A stretch of 64,000 nt of DNA from Mucilaginibacter gilvus (GCF_004054195.1 NZ_SBIW01000002.1:186001-250000), one strand, 5' to 3'. Shown: positions 43,131 through 52,143, counted from the first letter of the stretch. The notes: generated by a model not told the origin, from the letters alone. A program made the numbers and translations.

Positions 43131-43879
43131 TCGAGATAAAAGACATTTATAAAACATTCGGAGATAATGATGTGCTTAAAGGCATCTCGGCTACTTTTCA
43201 AACCGGGAAGAACAACCTTATCATCGGCGGCTCGGGCTCTGGTAAAACTACGTTACTAAAATGTATTGTAGGCTTGCACGAACCCACCAAAGGCGATGTT
43301 TTTTTTGAGGAAGAGAACTTTACCGATATGGATTTTACTGGACGCGTGCCTATTCGTACCCAAATTGGTATGCTTTTCCAAAACTCGGCGCTGTTCGATT
43401 CTATGTCGGTAGAAGAAAACATCATGTTCCCACTCAACCTTTTCACTAAGCAAACCCTTGCCGAGAAACGCGACCGCGCCAATTTTTGCCTGGAACGGGT
43501 AAACCTGGAAGATAAAAACAAACTTTACCCTGCAGAACTTTCGGGTGGTATGAAAAAGCGGGTGGGCATTGCCCGTGCCATTGCTATGCAGCCAAAATAT
43601 TTGTTTGTAGATGAGCCAAACTCCGGCCTCGACCCAAAAACATCCATTGTAATTGATGACCTGATAAACGACCTGACAACCGAATACAACATGACCACCA
43701 TTATTGTTACCCATGATATGAACTCGGTAATGGGTATTGGCGAGCATATTATATTTTTGCACGAGGGCCAAAAATGGTGGGAAGGCAGCAACAAAGAAAT
43801 TGCACATACCGATAACAAAGAACTAAACGACTTTGTATTCGCCAGCAAATTTATGCAGGCGGCAAAGGGAAAGTTGTAG
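43127..43879 (+). CDS. mlaF: MlaF-like ABC transporter ATP-binding protein
   Basis: 250 residues from ATG 43127 (MIEIKDIYKTFGDNDVLKGI); an upstream in-frame start at 43079 lies inside mlaE and is not needed. Walker A is GGSGSGKTTL, the signature is LSGGMKKRVGIARA, Walker B is YLFVDEPNSGLDPKT, and the switch His is in IIVTHDMNSV. It powers the MlaE permease in lipid transport. It is coupled to mlaE by a 4-bp overlap. Confidence 0.94.
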   Translation: MIEIKDIYKTFGDNDVLKGISATFQTGKNNLIIGGSGSGKTTLLKCIVGLHEPTKGDVFFEEENFTDMDFTGRVPIRTQIGMLFQNSALFDSMSVEENIMFPLNLFTKQTLAEKRDRANFCLERVNLEDKNKLYPAELSGGMKKRVGIARAIAMQPKYLFVDEPNSGLDPKTSIVIDDLINDLTTEYNMTTIIVTHDMNSVMGIGEHIIFLHEGQKWWEGSNKEIAHTDNKELNDFVFASKFMQAAKGKL

Positions 43880-43889
43880 AATAGTACCA

Positions 43890-44015
43890 AGTATTTAGTA
43901 TCAGGTAGTAAGACCCAAACCCTTTATTAACGATAATTCCGATATTTGCAAAATCTTGATACCCGATACAAAATCTTGATACTTGATACTTGATACTAAC
44001 TACTCGATACTGAAA
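43890..44015. repeat. Word-type inverted repeat (GTATCAAG / CTTGATAC)
   Basis: The left arm (about 43890-43916) has taccaagtatttagtatcag; the right arm (43963-44015) repeats cttgatacttgatac and ctcgatac. It fills the gap between mlaF and the methyltransferase gene. No gene is present. Confidence 0.65.
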
Positions 44016-44017
44016 AA

Positions 44018-44905
44018 ATGATCCAACTCCTCACACCAACCCACTGGAAAGATTATGAGCTGATTGACAGCGGCGACTTTGAAAAACTGGAACGGTTTGG
44101 CAATATTGTACTCATACGCCCCGAGCCACAAGCCGTTTGGAGCAAGACCCTAAGTGCCGACCAATGGCAAAAAATTCACCACATCAAATTCAAAGGCCGT
44201 TCTGCAACAGCGGGCGACTGGGTGAAGAAAGACCCTAAAACACCCGACCGCTGGCATATCGAATACAAAAATGATGATGTAGCGATAAAATTCCGACTGG
44301 GCCTAACCTCGTTTAAACACCTTGGCATTTTCCCCGAGCAAGCTGTTAACTGGGATTTCATATCTGATAACATTAAAAAGTTTAAAACGCCAACCCCCAA
44401 GGTGCTTAACCTTTTCGCGTACACCGGGGGCGCTTCTTTAATAGCAAAAGCCGCCGGTGCCGATACTACCCACGTAGATTCGATAAAACAGGTGGTTACC
44501 TGGGCAAACGAAAACCAGGAATTATCCGGCCTGAAAGATATTCGCTGGATGGTGGAGGATGCCCTCAAGTTTGTAAAGCGCGAAGTAAAGCGCGGCAAAA
44601 CTTATAACGGCATTATCCTTGATCCGCCGGCGTATGGCAACGGCCCTAACGGCGAAAAATGGAAACTGGAGGACAGCATCAACGAGATGATGACCGATGT
44701 GATCCAACTGCTGGATCCGGAGGAGCATTTCCTGATTTTAAACACCTACTCGCTCGGTTTTTCATCGGTAATTATAGAGAACCTCATCAGGAAAGCTTTC
44801 CCCAAAGTAGAGAACCTGGAGATAGGTGAATTGTATTTACAAGCCACCGCGGGCACCAAGTTGCCACTGGGCGTATTTGGTAAGTTTTATAAAAATAAAT
44901 CCTGA
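44018..44905 (+). CDS. Class I SAM-dependent methyltransferase (RlmI-like core)
   Basis: 295 residues. The SAM-binding motif I is KVLNLFAYTGGASLIAKAAG at about residues 128-147, an acidic HVDSIKQVVTWANEN follows, and motif IV is NGIILDPPAYGNGPNG. This resembles the core of rRNA large-subunit (cytosine-C5) methyltransferase RlmI and of N6-adenine types; the exact base is not decided here. An N-terminal extension of about 125 residues precedes the catalytic core. It is probably an RNA methyltransferase. Confidence 0.85.
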   Translation: MIQLLTPTHWKDYELIDSGDFEKLERFGNIVLIRPEPQAVWSKTLSADQWQKIHHIKFKGRSATAGDWVKKDPKTPDRWHIEYKNDDVAIKFRLGLTSFKHLGIFPEQAVNWDFISDNIKKFKTPTPKVLNLFAYTGGASLIAKAAGADTTHVDSIKQVVTWANENQELSGLKDIRWMVEDALKFVKREVKRGKTYNGIILDPPAYGNGPNGEKWKLEDSINEMMTDVIQLLDPEEHFLILNTYSLGFSSVIIENLIRKAFPKVENLEIGELYLQATAGTKLPLGVFGKFYKNKS

Positions 44906-45005
44906 TATAATAAGGTATTTCTATCTTTACAAGCATTATATTTAGCTAATTATTAAATAATACGCGGCCATAAACCGCATAACGTTCTAAAACATCGCCA
45001 CATCT

Positions 45006-46070
45006 ATGAAATTTAAAAGTGTATTGTTCTCTGCCCTGTTCGTGCTGTGCACGGCCGTATTTTTCACAAACTGCACATCCGGCGGCGGCGGAAAAGCGAC
45101 TGATAAAAAAGCTGATTCCACAGCCAAAAAAGCAGAAGATGCCGGCCCCGATACGCTCAGTGTGGTAAAATCCGACTACCCTCCCACGGATAAAGCTTTA
45201 TACGATTCTCTGCTAAAATTCAACGCCCATGGCGATACCAGCGGAAGATGGCCTGTAAAAAACCAGCCTACCCCACTTGGCGGCGCTATTTTGCCATTTA
45301 AACGCATAGTAGCGTTTTACGGTAATCTATACTCAAAAAAGATGGGCATCCTGGGCGAATTGCCGCCGAAAGAAATGCTTGCCAAATTAAAAGGCGAAGT
45401 AAAAGCCTGGCAAAAAGCCGACCCGAAAACACCAGTACAACCGGCCTTGCATTACATAGCTGTAGTTGCACAGGGAGCACCCGGCAAGGACGGCAAATAC
45501 CGTTACCGCATGCCATTTAAACAAATAGACAGCGTTTTAGCCATGGCAAAAACAGCACATGCGCTGGTTTTTCTGGATGTGCAGGTATCGTTAAGCACTA
45601 TACAGCAGGAATTGCCTTTATTTGAGCCATACCTTAAAATGCCACAGGTACATTTTGGTATGGACCCTGAGTTTTCTATGAAAGACGGTAGTAAGCCCGG
45701 CAAAAAAATCGGTACCTACGATGCTGCCGATATCAACTATGTATCAAATTACCTGGCGGGTATTGTTAAGAAAAATGGCTTACCTCCAAAAATCCTGATC
45801 GTTCACCGTTTTACTAAAAAAATGGTGACCAATTACAAAAACATAAAATTGCACCCCGAGGTACAGGTGGTAATGGATATGGATGGATGGGGCGAACCCG
45901 ACCTGAAGACCGGCACCTACCGTTACTTTATTAACCAGGAGCCGGTACAATTCACAGGCTTTAAATTGTTCTACAAAAACGATATTAAAAAAGCACCTCA
46001 CCACATGCTTACCCCTGAGGAAGTATTATCGAGGTATAAACCATACCCTATTTACATTCAGTACCAATAA
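45006..46070 (+). CDS. Lipoprotein of unknown function
   Basis: 354 residues with a lipoprotein leader (MKFKSVLFSALFVLCTAVFF, Cys in TNCTSGGGG). A low-complexity linker (TDKKADSTAKKAEDAGPDTL) follows. The rest (about 75-354) looks like a TIM-barrel-type domain, with PFKRIVAFYGNLYSKKMGIL, ALVFLDVQVSLSTI, HFGMDPEFSM, ILIVHRFTKKMV and VVMDMDGWGEPD. A glycoside-hydrolase-like relationship is possible but not proven. It stands alone; a hairpin and word repeats follow it. Confidence 0.78.
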   Translation: MKFKSVLFSALFVLCTAVFFTNCTSGGGGKATDKKADSTAKKAEDAGPDTLSVVKSDYPPTDKALYDSLLKFNAHGDTSGRWPVKNQPTPLGGAILPFKRIVAFYGNLYSKKMGILGELPPKEMLAKLKGEVKAWQKADPKTPVQPALHYIAVVAQGAPGKDGKYRYRMPFKQIDSVLAMAKTAHALVFLDVQVSLSTIQQELPLFEPYLKMPQVHFGMDPEFSMKDGSKPGKKIGTYDAADINYVSNYLAGIVKKNGLPPKILIVHRFTKKMVTNYKNIKLHPEVQVVMDMDGWGEPDLKTGTYRYFINQEPVQFTGFKLFYKNDIKKAPHHMLTPEEVLSRYKPYPIYIQYQ

Positions 46071-46282
46071 GGTGGTGAGTGGTAATTGGAGAGTGGTGAA
46101 TAGTTAGATAACAATTTAACGATAATCCTTATCCAGATTGCCAAATAATTAACAAGTATAGAACGCTCTATTCACTTTTAGTGAATGGAGCGTTCTTAAT
46201 TTAAGCATAATACTACAAAAATGGACGTTGCCCCGAACTTACCCAGCCACTCACAACTCACAACTCTCCATTCACAACTCAA
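46071..46282. repeat. Word-type inverted repeat whose right arm is coding
   Basis: The left arm (46071-46108) reads gtggtgagtggtaattggag then agtggtgaat; the right arm (46240-46282) is the inverse type, cactcacaactcacaactct then ccattcacaac. Between them lies the hairpin at 46160-46196. The right arm falls inside the start of the oxidoreductase gene. Confidence 0.7.
46160..46196. terminator. Terminator-like hairpin after the lipoprotein gene
   Basis: agaacgctc (46160-46168) pairs with gagcgttct (46188-46196), and the stem extends through ttcac/gtgaa with a GU pair to a five-base loop (tttta). It is followed by taattt, a weak U-tract. It lies 90 bp after the lipoprotein stop and 25 bp before the oxidoreductase ATG, so it could end the first or regulate the second. 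Confidence 0.6.
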
Positions 46283-47237
46283 ATGGGGCATTATTGGCTG
46301 CGGGCGCATAGCGCATCGGTTTATGCTGGGGTTAAATTCACTGCCGGGCAACGTGCTGGCGGCATCATGGTCGCGCAGGGCGGAGACGGTGGGCACCTTT
46401 GTGGCGCAATACGGTGGCAAAGCCTGCACCAGCGTAGATGAATTGCTGGCAAGCGATATTGATGCTGTTTACATTGCAACGCTCCCCAACAGCCACGCAG
46501 AATACTGCATTAAAGCCTTTAACGCGGGTAAAGCCGTACTTTGTGAAAAACCAGCTACGCTAAACCTACCCGAGCTGGACAAAGTACTTGCCGTAGCCCG
46601 GGAGGAGAAGATCCTGTTTATGGAAGGGATGAAGCCCCCTTTCTTTCCGCTTTACCGCAAATTGCTGGATTATATTAAACAAGATCCTATTGGCCGTGTA
46701 GGCTATGTGCGGGCGGGGTCGTCGGTAGCTGATATCAGCCGAGACCACCCTAACTTTAGTTTCGAACTGGCAGGCGGCAGCCTGATGGGTATTGGTATTT
46801 ACGAGGCCTACCTGGCCATCAGCTGGCTTGGGGCCACGCAGAAAGTACAGGCGATGGGTTATATAGACGATACCCGGATAGATATGTTCAGCATCTTTCA
46901 AACCAAACACGAGCATGGCTATGCACAGGTTTACTGCGGGTTCGACTTGCATGGCAAAGGTGATGCCCTCATTTGCGGCACCCTCGGCCATATCACCATC
47001 CAAAAAAACTGGTGGAACCCGGCTAAGGCCACAATTGATTATTTAGACGGACGAAGTGTAGAAATAAGCGAACCGTTTACTGATGGTGGGCTAAACTACG
47101 AGATAGCCCATTTTGCAGACCTGCTGCGTACGGGGAAATTAGAAAGCCCTATACTCCCCCACGAAATGTCGCGCGGGATGATAGCGATGATTGATGAAGC
47201 GAGAAAACAAGTAGGGTTGAAGTTTATTGGCGAGTAG
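46221..47237 (+). CDS. Gfo/Idh/MocA-family oxidoreductase
   Basis: 338 residues from ATG 46221. The Rossmann motif WGIIGCGRIAHRFM starts at residue 22, followed by CEKPATLNL (EKP motif) and a C-terminal alpha/beta domain with GGSLMGIGIYEAYLAISWLG. Members oxidise or reduce sugars and inositols with NAD(P). The first 21 residues (PSHSQLTTLHSQLK part) are encoded by a dispersed word repeat (46240-46282), an odd extension not needed for the fold. No alternative ATG lies between the repeat and the Rossmann motif, so the repeat appears to be translated. Confidence 0.9.
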   Translation: MDVAPNLPSHSQLTTLHSQLKWGIIGCGRIAHRFMLGLNSLPGNVLAASWSRRAETVGTFVAQYGGKACTSVDELLASDIDAVYIATLPNSHAEYCIKAFNAGKAVLCEKPATLNLPELDKVLAVAREEKILFMEGMKPPFFPLYRKLLDYIKQDPIGRVGYVRAGSSVADISRDHPNFSFELAGGSLMGIGIYEAYLAISWLGATQKVQAMGYIDDTRIDMFSIFQTKHEHGYAQVYCGFDLHGKGDALICGTLGHITIQKNWWNPAKATIDYLDGRSVEISEPFTDGGLNYEIAHFADLLRTGKLESPILPHEMSRGMIAMIDEARKQVGLKFIGE

Positions 47238-47272
47238 GGAGCGCAAAAAATCGCAACTCAATCCTACCAAGG

Positions 47273-47413
47273 ATTTCGAGGAAAGCGCAGCGACGAGAAA
47301 TCTTGTACGCTTTGCTTTTACGCCACTGCATGTCGCTATTTATAGTCCGGATGCGTGGCGTACAAGATTTCTCTTTCGCCCCCTCGCTTTTCCTCCGGCT
47401 GCTCTATCGAAAT
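47273..47413. repeat. Long palindromic element with 16-bp perfect inner arms
   Basis: GAGAAATCTTGTACGC (47295-47310) and its exact inverse (47358-47373) flank a 47-bp centre, and outer ATTTCGA (47273-47279) pairs with TCGAAAT (47407-47413). A related copy is at 14092-14223. It lies between convergent genes; no gene is present. Confidence 0.8.
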
Positions 47414-47475
47414 GACACCGTGTTTTATGAAGGGTGTTTACCACAAACGCCGGCTCTCGCCGGCGTTTCAAAATC

Positions 47476-48942
47476 TTATTCTATCCCTCTAAACAATCTG
47501 CTCCAGCGGATTTTGCCGAGGAAGGAGGAGTTCTCGTCCCAACTCATCCAAATGAACAGGGCCTTGCCTACAATATGGTCTTCGGGTACAAAACCCCAGT
47601 ACCGCGAATCAGCCGAATCGTGGCGGTTATCGCCCATCATCCAGTAATAATTCATTTTAAAGGTATAGCTGGTGGTTTTCTGACCATTTATCAATATCTC
47701 ACCATTTAATATCTCCAGCTTATTGCCCTCGTAAACTTCAATAGCACGGCCATAAACAGGCAGTGTAAGGCTATCCAATTTAACCGTCCAACCTTTTTTA
47801 GGGATAATGATGGGGCCGAAGTTATCTACGTTCCAATCAAAATCCTTGTTTTTAGGGTCGAGCTTATACTTTGGCGTAGCAGCCGGAAACACCGGGTTAA
47901 ACGGATCGGCAGCACCTGGTTGCTTAATATTTGCAGTGATAGATTTGATGTTTGAATAGGCTTTTATTTTGGTAGCCGCTTCTTTGGTCATGGTAGGCGA
48001 ACCTATATTTTCGTAATTGGATACCTTCAGCTCATCCAAAATATCGGGGTTCAGATCGGTACCGTTATTTACAATGGTGTAATCAATTTGCGAGCCCGGC
48101 GGGGTTGGCATGGCTTTGCCGTTAACATATACCTGTGCGTGCAGCAGTGCAATGGTATCGCCGGGGGCACCCTGGCAACGCTTAATATAATTCTCGCGCT
48201 TATCCACAGGGCGGTTAAATGGCGCGTCGGCTTCCATTGGGTAGTTAAAAACTACCACATCGCCTTTTTTCACATCGCTTAAACCAGGCAGGCGATAATA
48301 AGGCAGTTCCAGCCCATCCCAGTAAGCCTTGGTACCTAACAAAGGCATGGTATGGTGCGCAAACGGGAAAGCGATAGGTGTCATGGGCGTACGTGCGCCG
48401 TAATTAACCTTGCTTACGAATAAGAAATCGCCCACTAATAAGGACCGCTCCATTGAAGGTGTTGGAATGGTGTAAGCTTCTATAAACAGGGTACGGATCA
48501 GCGTAGCTGCTACAACAGCAAAAATAATGGCTTCCGTCCACTCACGACCGGACGATTTAACCAGTTTCTTTTTATGCTTCTCTTTAAACTCGGCGCTTGC
48601 AGATGGCCCCCAATAGGTGGTTTCTTTGTCGAAGCCCCATTTGGGTAAAAACACAAACTGTAGCGCTACGCCACCAAGTATCTGCCCCAAGCTAACCTTA
48701 CCATATGATTTAACAAAATCTACACAGATCCCTATTGCGACTAAAACGCCAATGCCGGGAATAAACAATAAGAACCACCACCAGACAGGTCTGCCGCTCA
48801 GTTCTATCATTACGTATAAATTATAAAAAGGTATTAAGGCTTTCCAGCCCGCAACACCCGCTTTCTCAAATAACTTCCAAAGGCCTATGTAAGGCAGAAT
48901 AATGAGTAGAAAAAACGCAATAAAAAATCCTGCTAAATTCAC
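47476..48942 (-). CDS. lepB: Signal peptidase I with an added N-terminal membrane domain
   Basis: 488 residues. An N-terminal four-helix region (about 1-105, LAGFFIAFFLLIILPYIGLW, KALIPFYNLYVMIELS) precedes the S26 protease domain. Catalytic Ser163 is in TIPTPSMERSLLVGDF and the Lys254 general base is in RENYIKRCQGAPGD; the C-terminal box is GDNRHDSADSRYWGFVPEDH. It cleaves Sec signal peptides at the inner membrane. The start is GTG 48942, as no ATG lies upstream in frame. It lies 12 bp after dapB, the last gene of the parA operon. Confidence 0.95.
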   Translation of the reverse strand: MNLAGFFIAFFLLIILPYIGLWKLFEKAGVAGWKALIPFYNLYVMIELSGRPVWWWFLLFIPGIGVLVAIGICVDFVKSYGKVSLGQILGGVALQFVFLPKWGFDKETTYWGPSASAEFKEKHKKKLVKSSGREWTEAIIFAVVAATLIRTLFIEAYTIPTPSMERSLLVGDFLFVSKVNYGARTPMTPIAFPFAHHTMPLLGTKAYWDGLELPYYRLPGLSDVKKGDVVVFNYPMEADAPFNRPVDKRENYIKRCQGAPGDTIALLHAQVYVNGKAMPTPPGSQIDYTIVNNGTDLNPDILDELKVSNYENIGSPTMTKEAATKIKAYSNIKSITANIKQPGAADPFNPVFPAATPKYKLDPKNKDFDWNVDNFGPIIIPKKGWTVKLDSLTLPVYGRAIEVYEGNKLEILNGEILINGQKTTSYTFKMNYYWMMGDNRHDSADSRYWGFVPEDHIVGKALFIWMSWDENSSFLGKIRWSRLFRGIE

Positions 48943-48954
48943 TATGTATCTTGG

Positions 48955-49704
48955 TTAAACGTTAAAATTAAACATGTCTTCTACCGAGTGGAAGCCTTTT
49001 TTATCCTGCAGCCATTCGGCAGCTAATACTGCGCCTAAAGCAAAACCATTGCGATTGTGGGCGGTGTGCTTAAACTCTATGCTATCCACTTCAGAATCGT
49101 ATATAACGGTGTGTGTACCGGGTACACTATCAATGCGGTGGCTCTCAATCAGCAACTCATCGGAGGCAACACTGTTATCATCCGCCGTTGGCGCATTTGT
49201 TAACAGGTTCACCCAGTCTTTTTTGCTATCCAGGTTATCCAATATCCCTTCCGCAATGGTTATGGCTGTTCCGCTTGGCGAATCGAGCTTTTGCGTGTGA
49301 TGGATCTCCTCTACCTGCACTTCGTAGTACGGATAGTTATTCATCAGCTTCGCTAAAATTTTATTTACGTGGAAAAAGATGTTTACGCCCACGCTAAAGT
49401 TGGTGGCGTATAAAAGGGTGTTACCGCTTTCTTCGCAATTGGCCTTTACCGAAGCCATCATATTATGCCAGCCCGTAGTACCCACAACAACCGGCACGCC
49501 GGCGCTAAAGCAGGTGCTTATGTTATCCAAAACAGTACCGGGGGTACTAAACTCTATGGCAACATCGGCCTTTTGCAGGTTTTCTACCGTTAGGTCTTGC
49601 TGGTTGTCCTTATCTATTTTTAAAACGATTTCGTGTTGGCGGCTAAGGGCTATACCTTCTATAATTTTGCCCATTTTACCATAGCCTAATAATGCGATCT
49701 TCAT
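48955..49704 (-). CDS. dapB: 4-hydroxy-tetrahydrodipicolinate reductase DapB
   Basis: 249 residues. The N-terminal cofactor motif is IALLGYGKMGK, a middle GTTGWHNMM segment is in VVVGTTGWHN, and the substrate-binding and catalytic motif is EEIHHTQKLDSPSGTAITIA (His-His and Lys). It makes tetrahydrodipicolinate on the path to lysine and meso-diaminopimelate for peptidoglycan. The gene lies 22 bp after the DUF5683 gene and 12 bp before lepB, as in other Bacteroidetes I recall. Confidence 0.95.
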   Translation of the reverse strand: MKIALLGYGKMGKIIEGIALSRQHEIVLKIDKDNQQDLTVENLQKADVAIEFSTPGTVLDNISTCFSAGVPVVVGTTGWHNMMASVKANCEESGNTLLYATNFSVGVNIFFHVNKILAKLMNNYPYYEVQVEEIHHTQKLDSPSGTAITIAEGILDNLDSKKDWVNLLTNAPTADDNSVASDELLIESHRIDSVPGTHTVIYDSEVDSIEFKHTAHNRNGFALGAVLAAEWLQDKKGFHSVEDMFNFNV

Positions 49705-49726
49705 CCGTATAAATTATTGCAGCTTA

Positions 49727-50422
49727 CTATTTAAGCGTAAAGGTAATTTTTATACCCGGAATATACGAACTGTTAAAATTTGATGCATAAACCGGCTGGC
49801 CAATAAGCCCCGGGGCAACTTTTATGGAGAGATCGTTATCAACCGTATAAGAGCTGATGAACTTGGCATCGATGTAGGCATCAACAGCCTGGATACCCCA
49901 AACCGCCAAAATACCCAAAATGCTTAGGTCGCGGTTACGCAGGTACCCGTCAGATGCATCTGCCAGCGTTTGGTAACCATAGCTTTTATAAAGGTCGTAC
50001 TCGGCCTTATATTTTATATAGGATGGGTACAAAGGATCGTCCTTAACAGGTATGCTGCCGGTTTTACTGATCTTGGCGAGCGCCAAAAACTGTTTAAAAT
50101 AGCCTTGGTTGTATATAACCGCAGCACCCAAAAGGCCTAATCCTCCGTAAATAAGCGGCACCTTCCAGTATTTTTTATTGTATACCTGCCCCCAGCCCGG
50201 TACGATCAACGATCTTTTTACGGCAAGGCTGGGTATATGTGTGCTATCGGGGTGGTAAACTTTTTCCTTTTTTATTTTGGGGGCGAAAGTACTGCGCACA
50301 ACTGTATCGCGTTTAACAACTGCCGTGGTATCTTTAGTTTTTGCAAGGGTATCGGGCTTTTGCGCTAAACATACCGATGCAAAACTCAAAAAAAATATAG
50401 TAACAAACAGTTGTTTAAGCAT
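49727..50422 (-). CDS. DUF5683-type exported protein
   Basis: 231 residues with a signal peptide (MLKQLFVTIFFLSFASVCLA). A charged linker is followed by a conserved core, SLAVKRSLIVPGWGQVYNKK then YWKVPLIYGGLGLLGAAVIY, with one or two helices. The C-terminus (SYIPGIKITFTL) resembles an outer-membrane barrel-like end. The function is unknown. The parB-DUF5683-dapB-lepB order supports an envelope or cell-division-linked role by context. Confidence 0.85.
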   Translation of the reverse strand: MLKQLFVTIFFLSFASVCLAQKPDTLAKTKDTTAVVKRDTVVRSTFAPKIKKEKVYHPDSTHIPSLAVKRSLIVPGWGQVYNKKYWKVPLIYGGLGLLGAAVIYNQGYFKQFLALAKISKTGSIPVKDDPLYPSYIKYKAEYDLYKSYGYQTLADASDGYLRNRDLSILGILAVWGIQAVDAYIDAKFISSYTVDNDLSIKVAPGLIGQPVYASNFNSSYIPGIKITFTLK

Positions 50423-50425
50423 AAT

Positions 50426-51334
50426 TTACCAATCCAGCATTTCGAGTATACGGCCCAGATCATCTTCTGATAGGAACGGTATTTCTATCGATCCATTGCC
50501 TTGGGTATTAACTTTTAGCTTTACCCTCGTGCTGAATTTGGAAGCAAGGTCGTCCTGGATCTTTTGCATCTGAAAAGTGAGCGACTCCGGCTGTTTGCCT
50601 TCACGTTTATTGGGTGCCTGTTGTATCTCCCTCACCAATTCCTCCACCTTACGTACCGATAGCCCCTGCCTTATAATTTGCTGGTGAATATACAGTTGCG
50701 TAGCCGGGTCTTCCACGGCCAGTAAAGCTTTGGCATGGCCCATGCTTATTTCAGCATCGCGCAGGGAAACCTGTATGGTTGGCGGTAATTTTAAAAGCCT
50801 TAAGTAATTGGTAACCGTGCTGCGGTTTTTGCTTACGCGATCACCTAACTCTTCCTGTTTCAGCTTCAGCTCATCAATCATACGCTGAAAGCTCAGGGCA
50901 ACCTCAATAGCGTTTAGGTCTTCGCGCTGGATGTTCTCTATCAGCGCCATCTCCAGCATTTGCTGGTCGTTAGCACTGCGAATGTACGCCGGTATTTGCG
51001 TAAGGCCGGCCAGTTTACTGGCACGCAGCCTACGCTCGCCCGATATGAGCTGAAAACTATGCGAATTGATGCGCCTAACGGTAATAGGCTGTATTAAACC
51101 TTGTAGTTTAATAGATGCGCTCAGGTCGGCCAGCGCCTGGTCGTCAAATTCGGTACGGGGCTGAAAAGGGTTTACCTCAACCTCGCTTATCTTTACTTCG
51201 CTTATAGACCCAAGGCTGTTAGTTTCGGATACCGAACTGCCCTGTGTGATATTCTTATTTTGATTAACGCTTGGCGAATCGTTCAATAGCGCGCTTAAAC
51301 CCTTGCCAAGGGCGTTTCTTTTCTCTGCACTCAT
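50426..51334 (-). CDS. parB: Chromosome-partitioning protein ParB
   Basis: 302 residues. The N-terminal RNALGKGLSALL is the ParA-contact region. The ParB/Srx nuclease-like domain carries VNPFQPRTEFDDQALADLSA and QLISGERRLRASKLAGL, the helix-turn-helix is in QEELGDRVSKNRSTVTNYLR, and a dimerising C-terminus follows. It binds parS and loads condensin; CTP-binding motif ISGERR is present. It overlaps neither neighbour (5 bp after parA, 3 bp before the DUF5683 gene) but is clearly operonic. Confidence 0.96.
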   Translation of the reverse strand: MSAEKRNALGKGLSALLNDSPSVNQNKNITQGSSVSETNSLGSISEVKISEVEVNPFQPRTEFDDQALADLSASIKLQGLIQPITVRRINSHSFQLISGERRLRASKLAGLTQIPAYIRSANDQQMLEMALIENIQREDLNAIEVALSFQRMIDELKLKQEELGDRVSKNRSTVTNYLRLLKLPPTIQVSLRDAEISMGHAKALLAVEDPATQLYIHQQIIRQGLSVRKVEELVREIQQAPNKREGKQPESLTFQMQKIQDDLASKFSTRVKLKVNTQGNGSIEIPFLSEDDLGRILEMLDW

Positions 51335-51339
51335 ATAGC

Positions 51340-52143
51340 TTAAGCGGTTTCGATAGTTGCCAGTTGTTCATCCTTTACCAGCCCGTTCTTGCGAATGATC
51401 TCGCGGGCCAGGTTAAGGTAATTAACCGCACCCTTACAGTTAGCATCGTGCATAATTACCGATATACCGAAGCTTGGCGCTTCGCTTAAGCGGGTATTAC
51501 GCTGTATAATGGTATCAAAAACCATATCTTCAAAGTGCGTTTTCACCTCGTCAACCACCTGGTTAGAAAGGCGCAGGCGCACATCGTACATGGTTAATAA
51601 TATGCCCTCTATTTCCAAATTGGTGTTTAAGCGGGTTTGCACAATTTTAATAGTGTTAAGCAATTTGCCCAAACCTTCCAGTGCGAAATACTCGCATTGT
51701 ACCGGGATAATAACCGAATCAGCAGCTGTAAGCGCGTTAATGGTTATTAAACCCAATGATGGCGAGCAATCGATAATAATAAAATCGTATTCGTTACGGA
51801 TGCTTTCCAACACCGCTTTCATTTTATACTCGCGGTTGGGAAGGTTTATCATTTCAATTTCGGCACCAACCAAGTCTATATGCGCCGGTAGCAGGTCCAG
51901 GTTTGGTGTTTCGGTTTTTTGGATAGCATCATGCGGGTCGATATCATTAATGATACACTCGTATATGCTATTTTTGATATTGCGCGGATCGAAGCCGATA
52001 CCCGATGTGGAATTAGCCTGCGGGTCGGCATCAAGCAACAGGGTTTTAAAATCTAATACTGCCAAACTTGCGGCCAGGTTTATAGATGATGTCGTCTTCC
52101 CTACGCCACCTTTTTGATTGGCCAAAGCTATAATTTTACCCAT
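51340..52143 (-). CDS. parA: Chromosome-partitioning ATPase ParA (Soj)
   Basis: 267 residues. The deviant Walker A motif is ANQKGGVGKTTSSINLAAS at residues 8-26, with the A' motif in FIIIDCSPSLGLITINALTA and Walker B-like PVQCEYFALEGLGKLLN. It is the ParA/MinD-type ATPase that works with ParB in origin segregation. It heads the operon parA-parB-DUF5683-dapB-lepB; about 270 bp of non-coding sequence separates it from the divergent FMN reductase gene. Confidence 0.97.
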   Translation of the reverse strand: MGKIIALANQKGGVGKTTSSINLAASLAVLDFKTLLLDADPQANSTSGIGFDPRNIKNSIYECIINDIDPHDAIQKTETPNLDLLPAHIDLVGAEIEMINLPNREYKMKAVLESIRNEYDFIIIDCSPSLGLITINALTAADSVIIPVQCEYFALEGLGKLLNTIKIVQTRLNTNLEIEGILLTMYDVRLRLSNQVVDEVKTHFEDMVFDTIIQRNTRLSEAPSFGISVIMHDANCKGAVNYLNLAREIIRKNGLVKDEQLATIETA

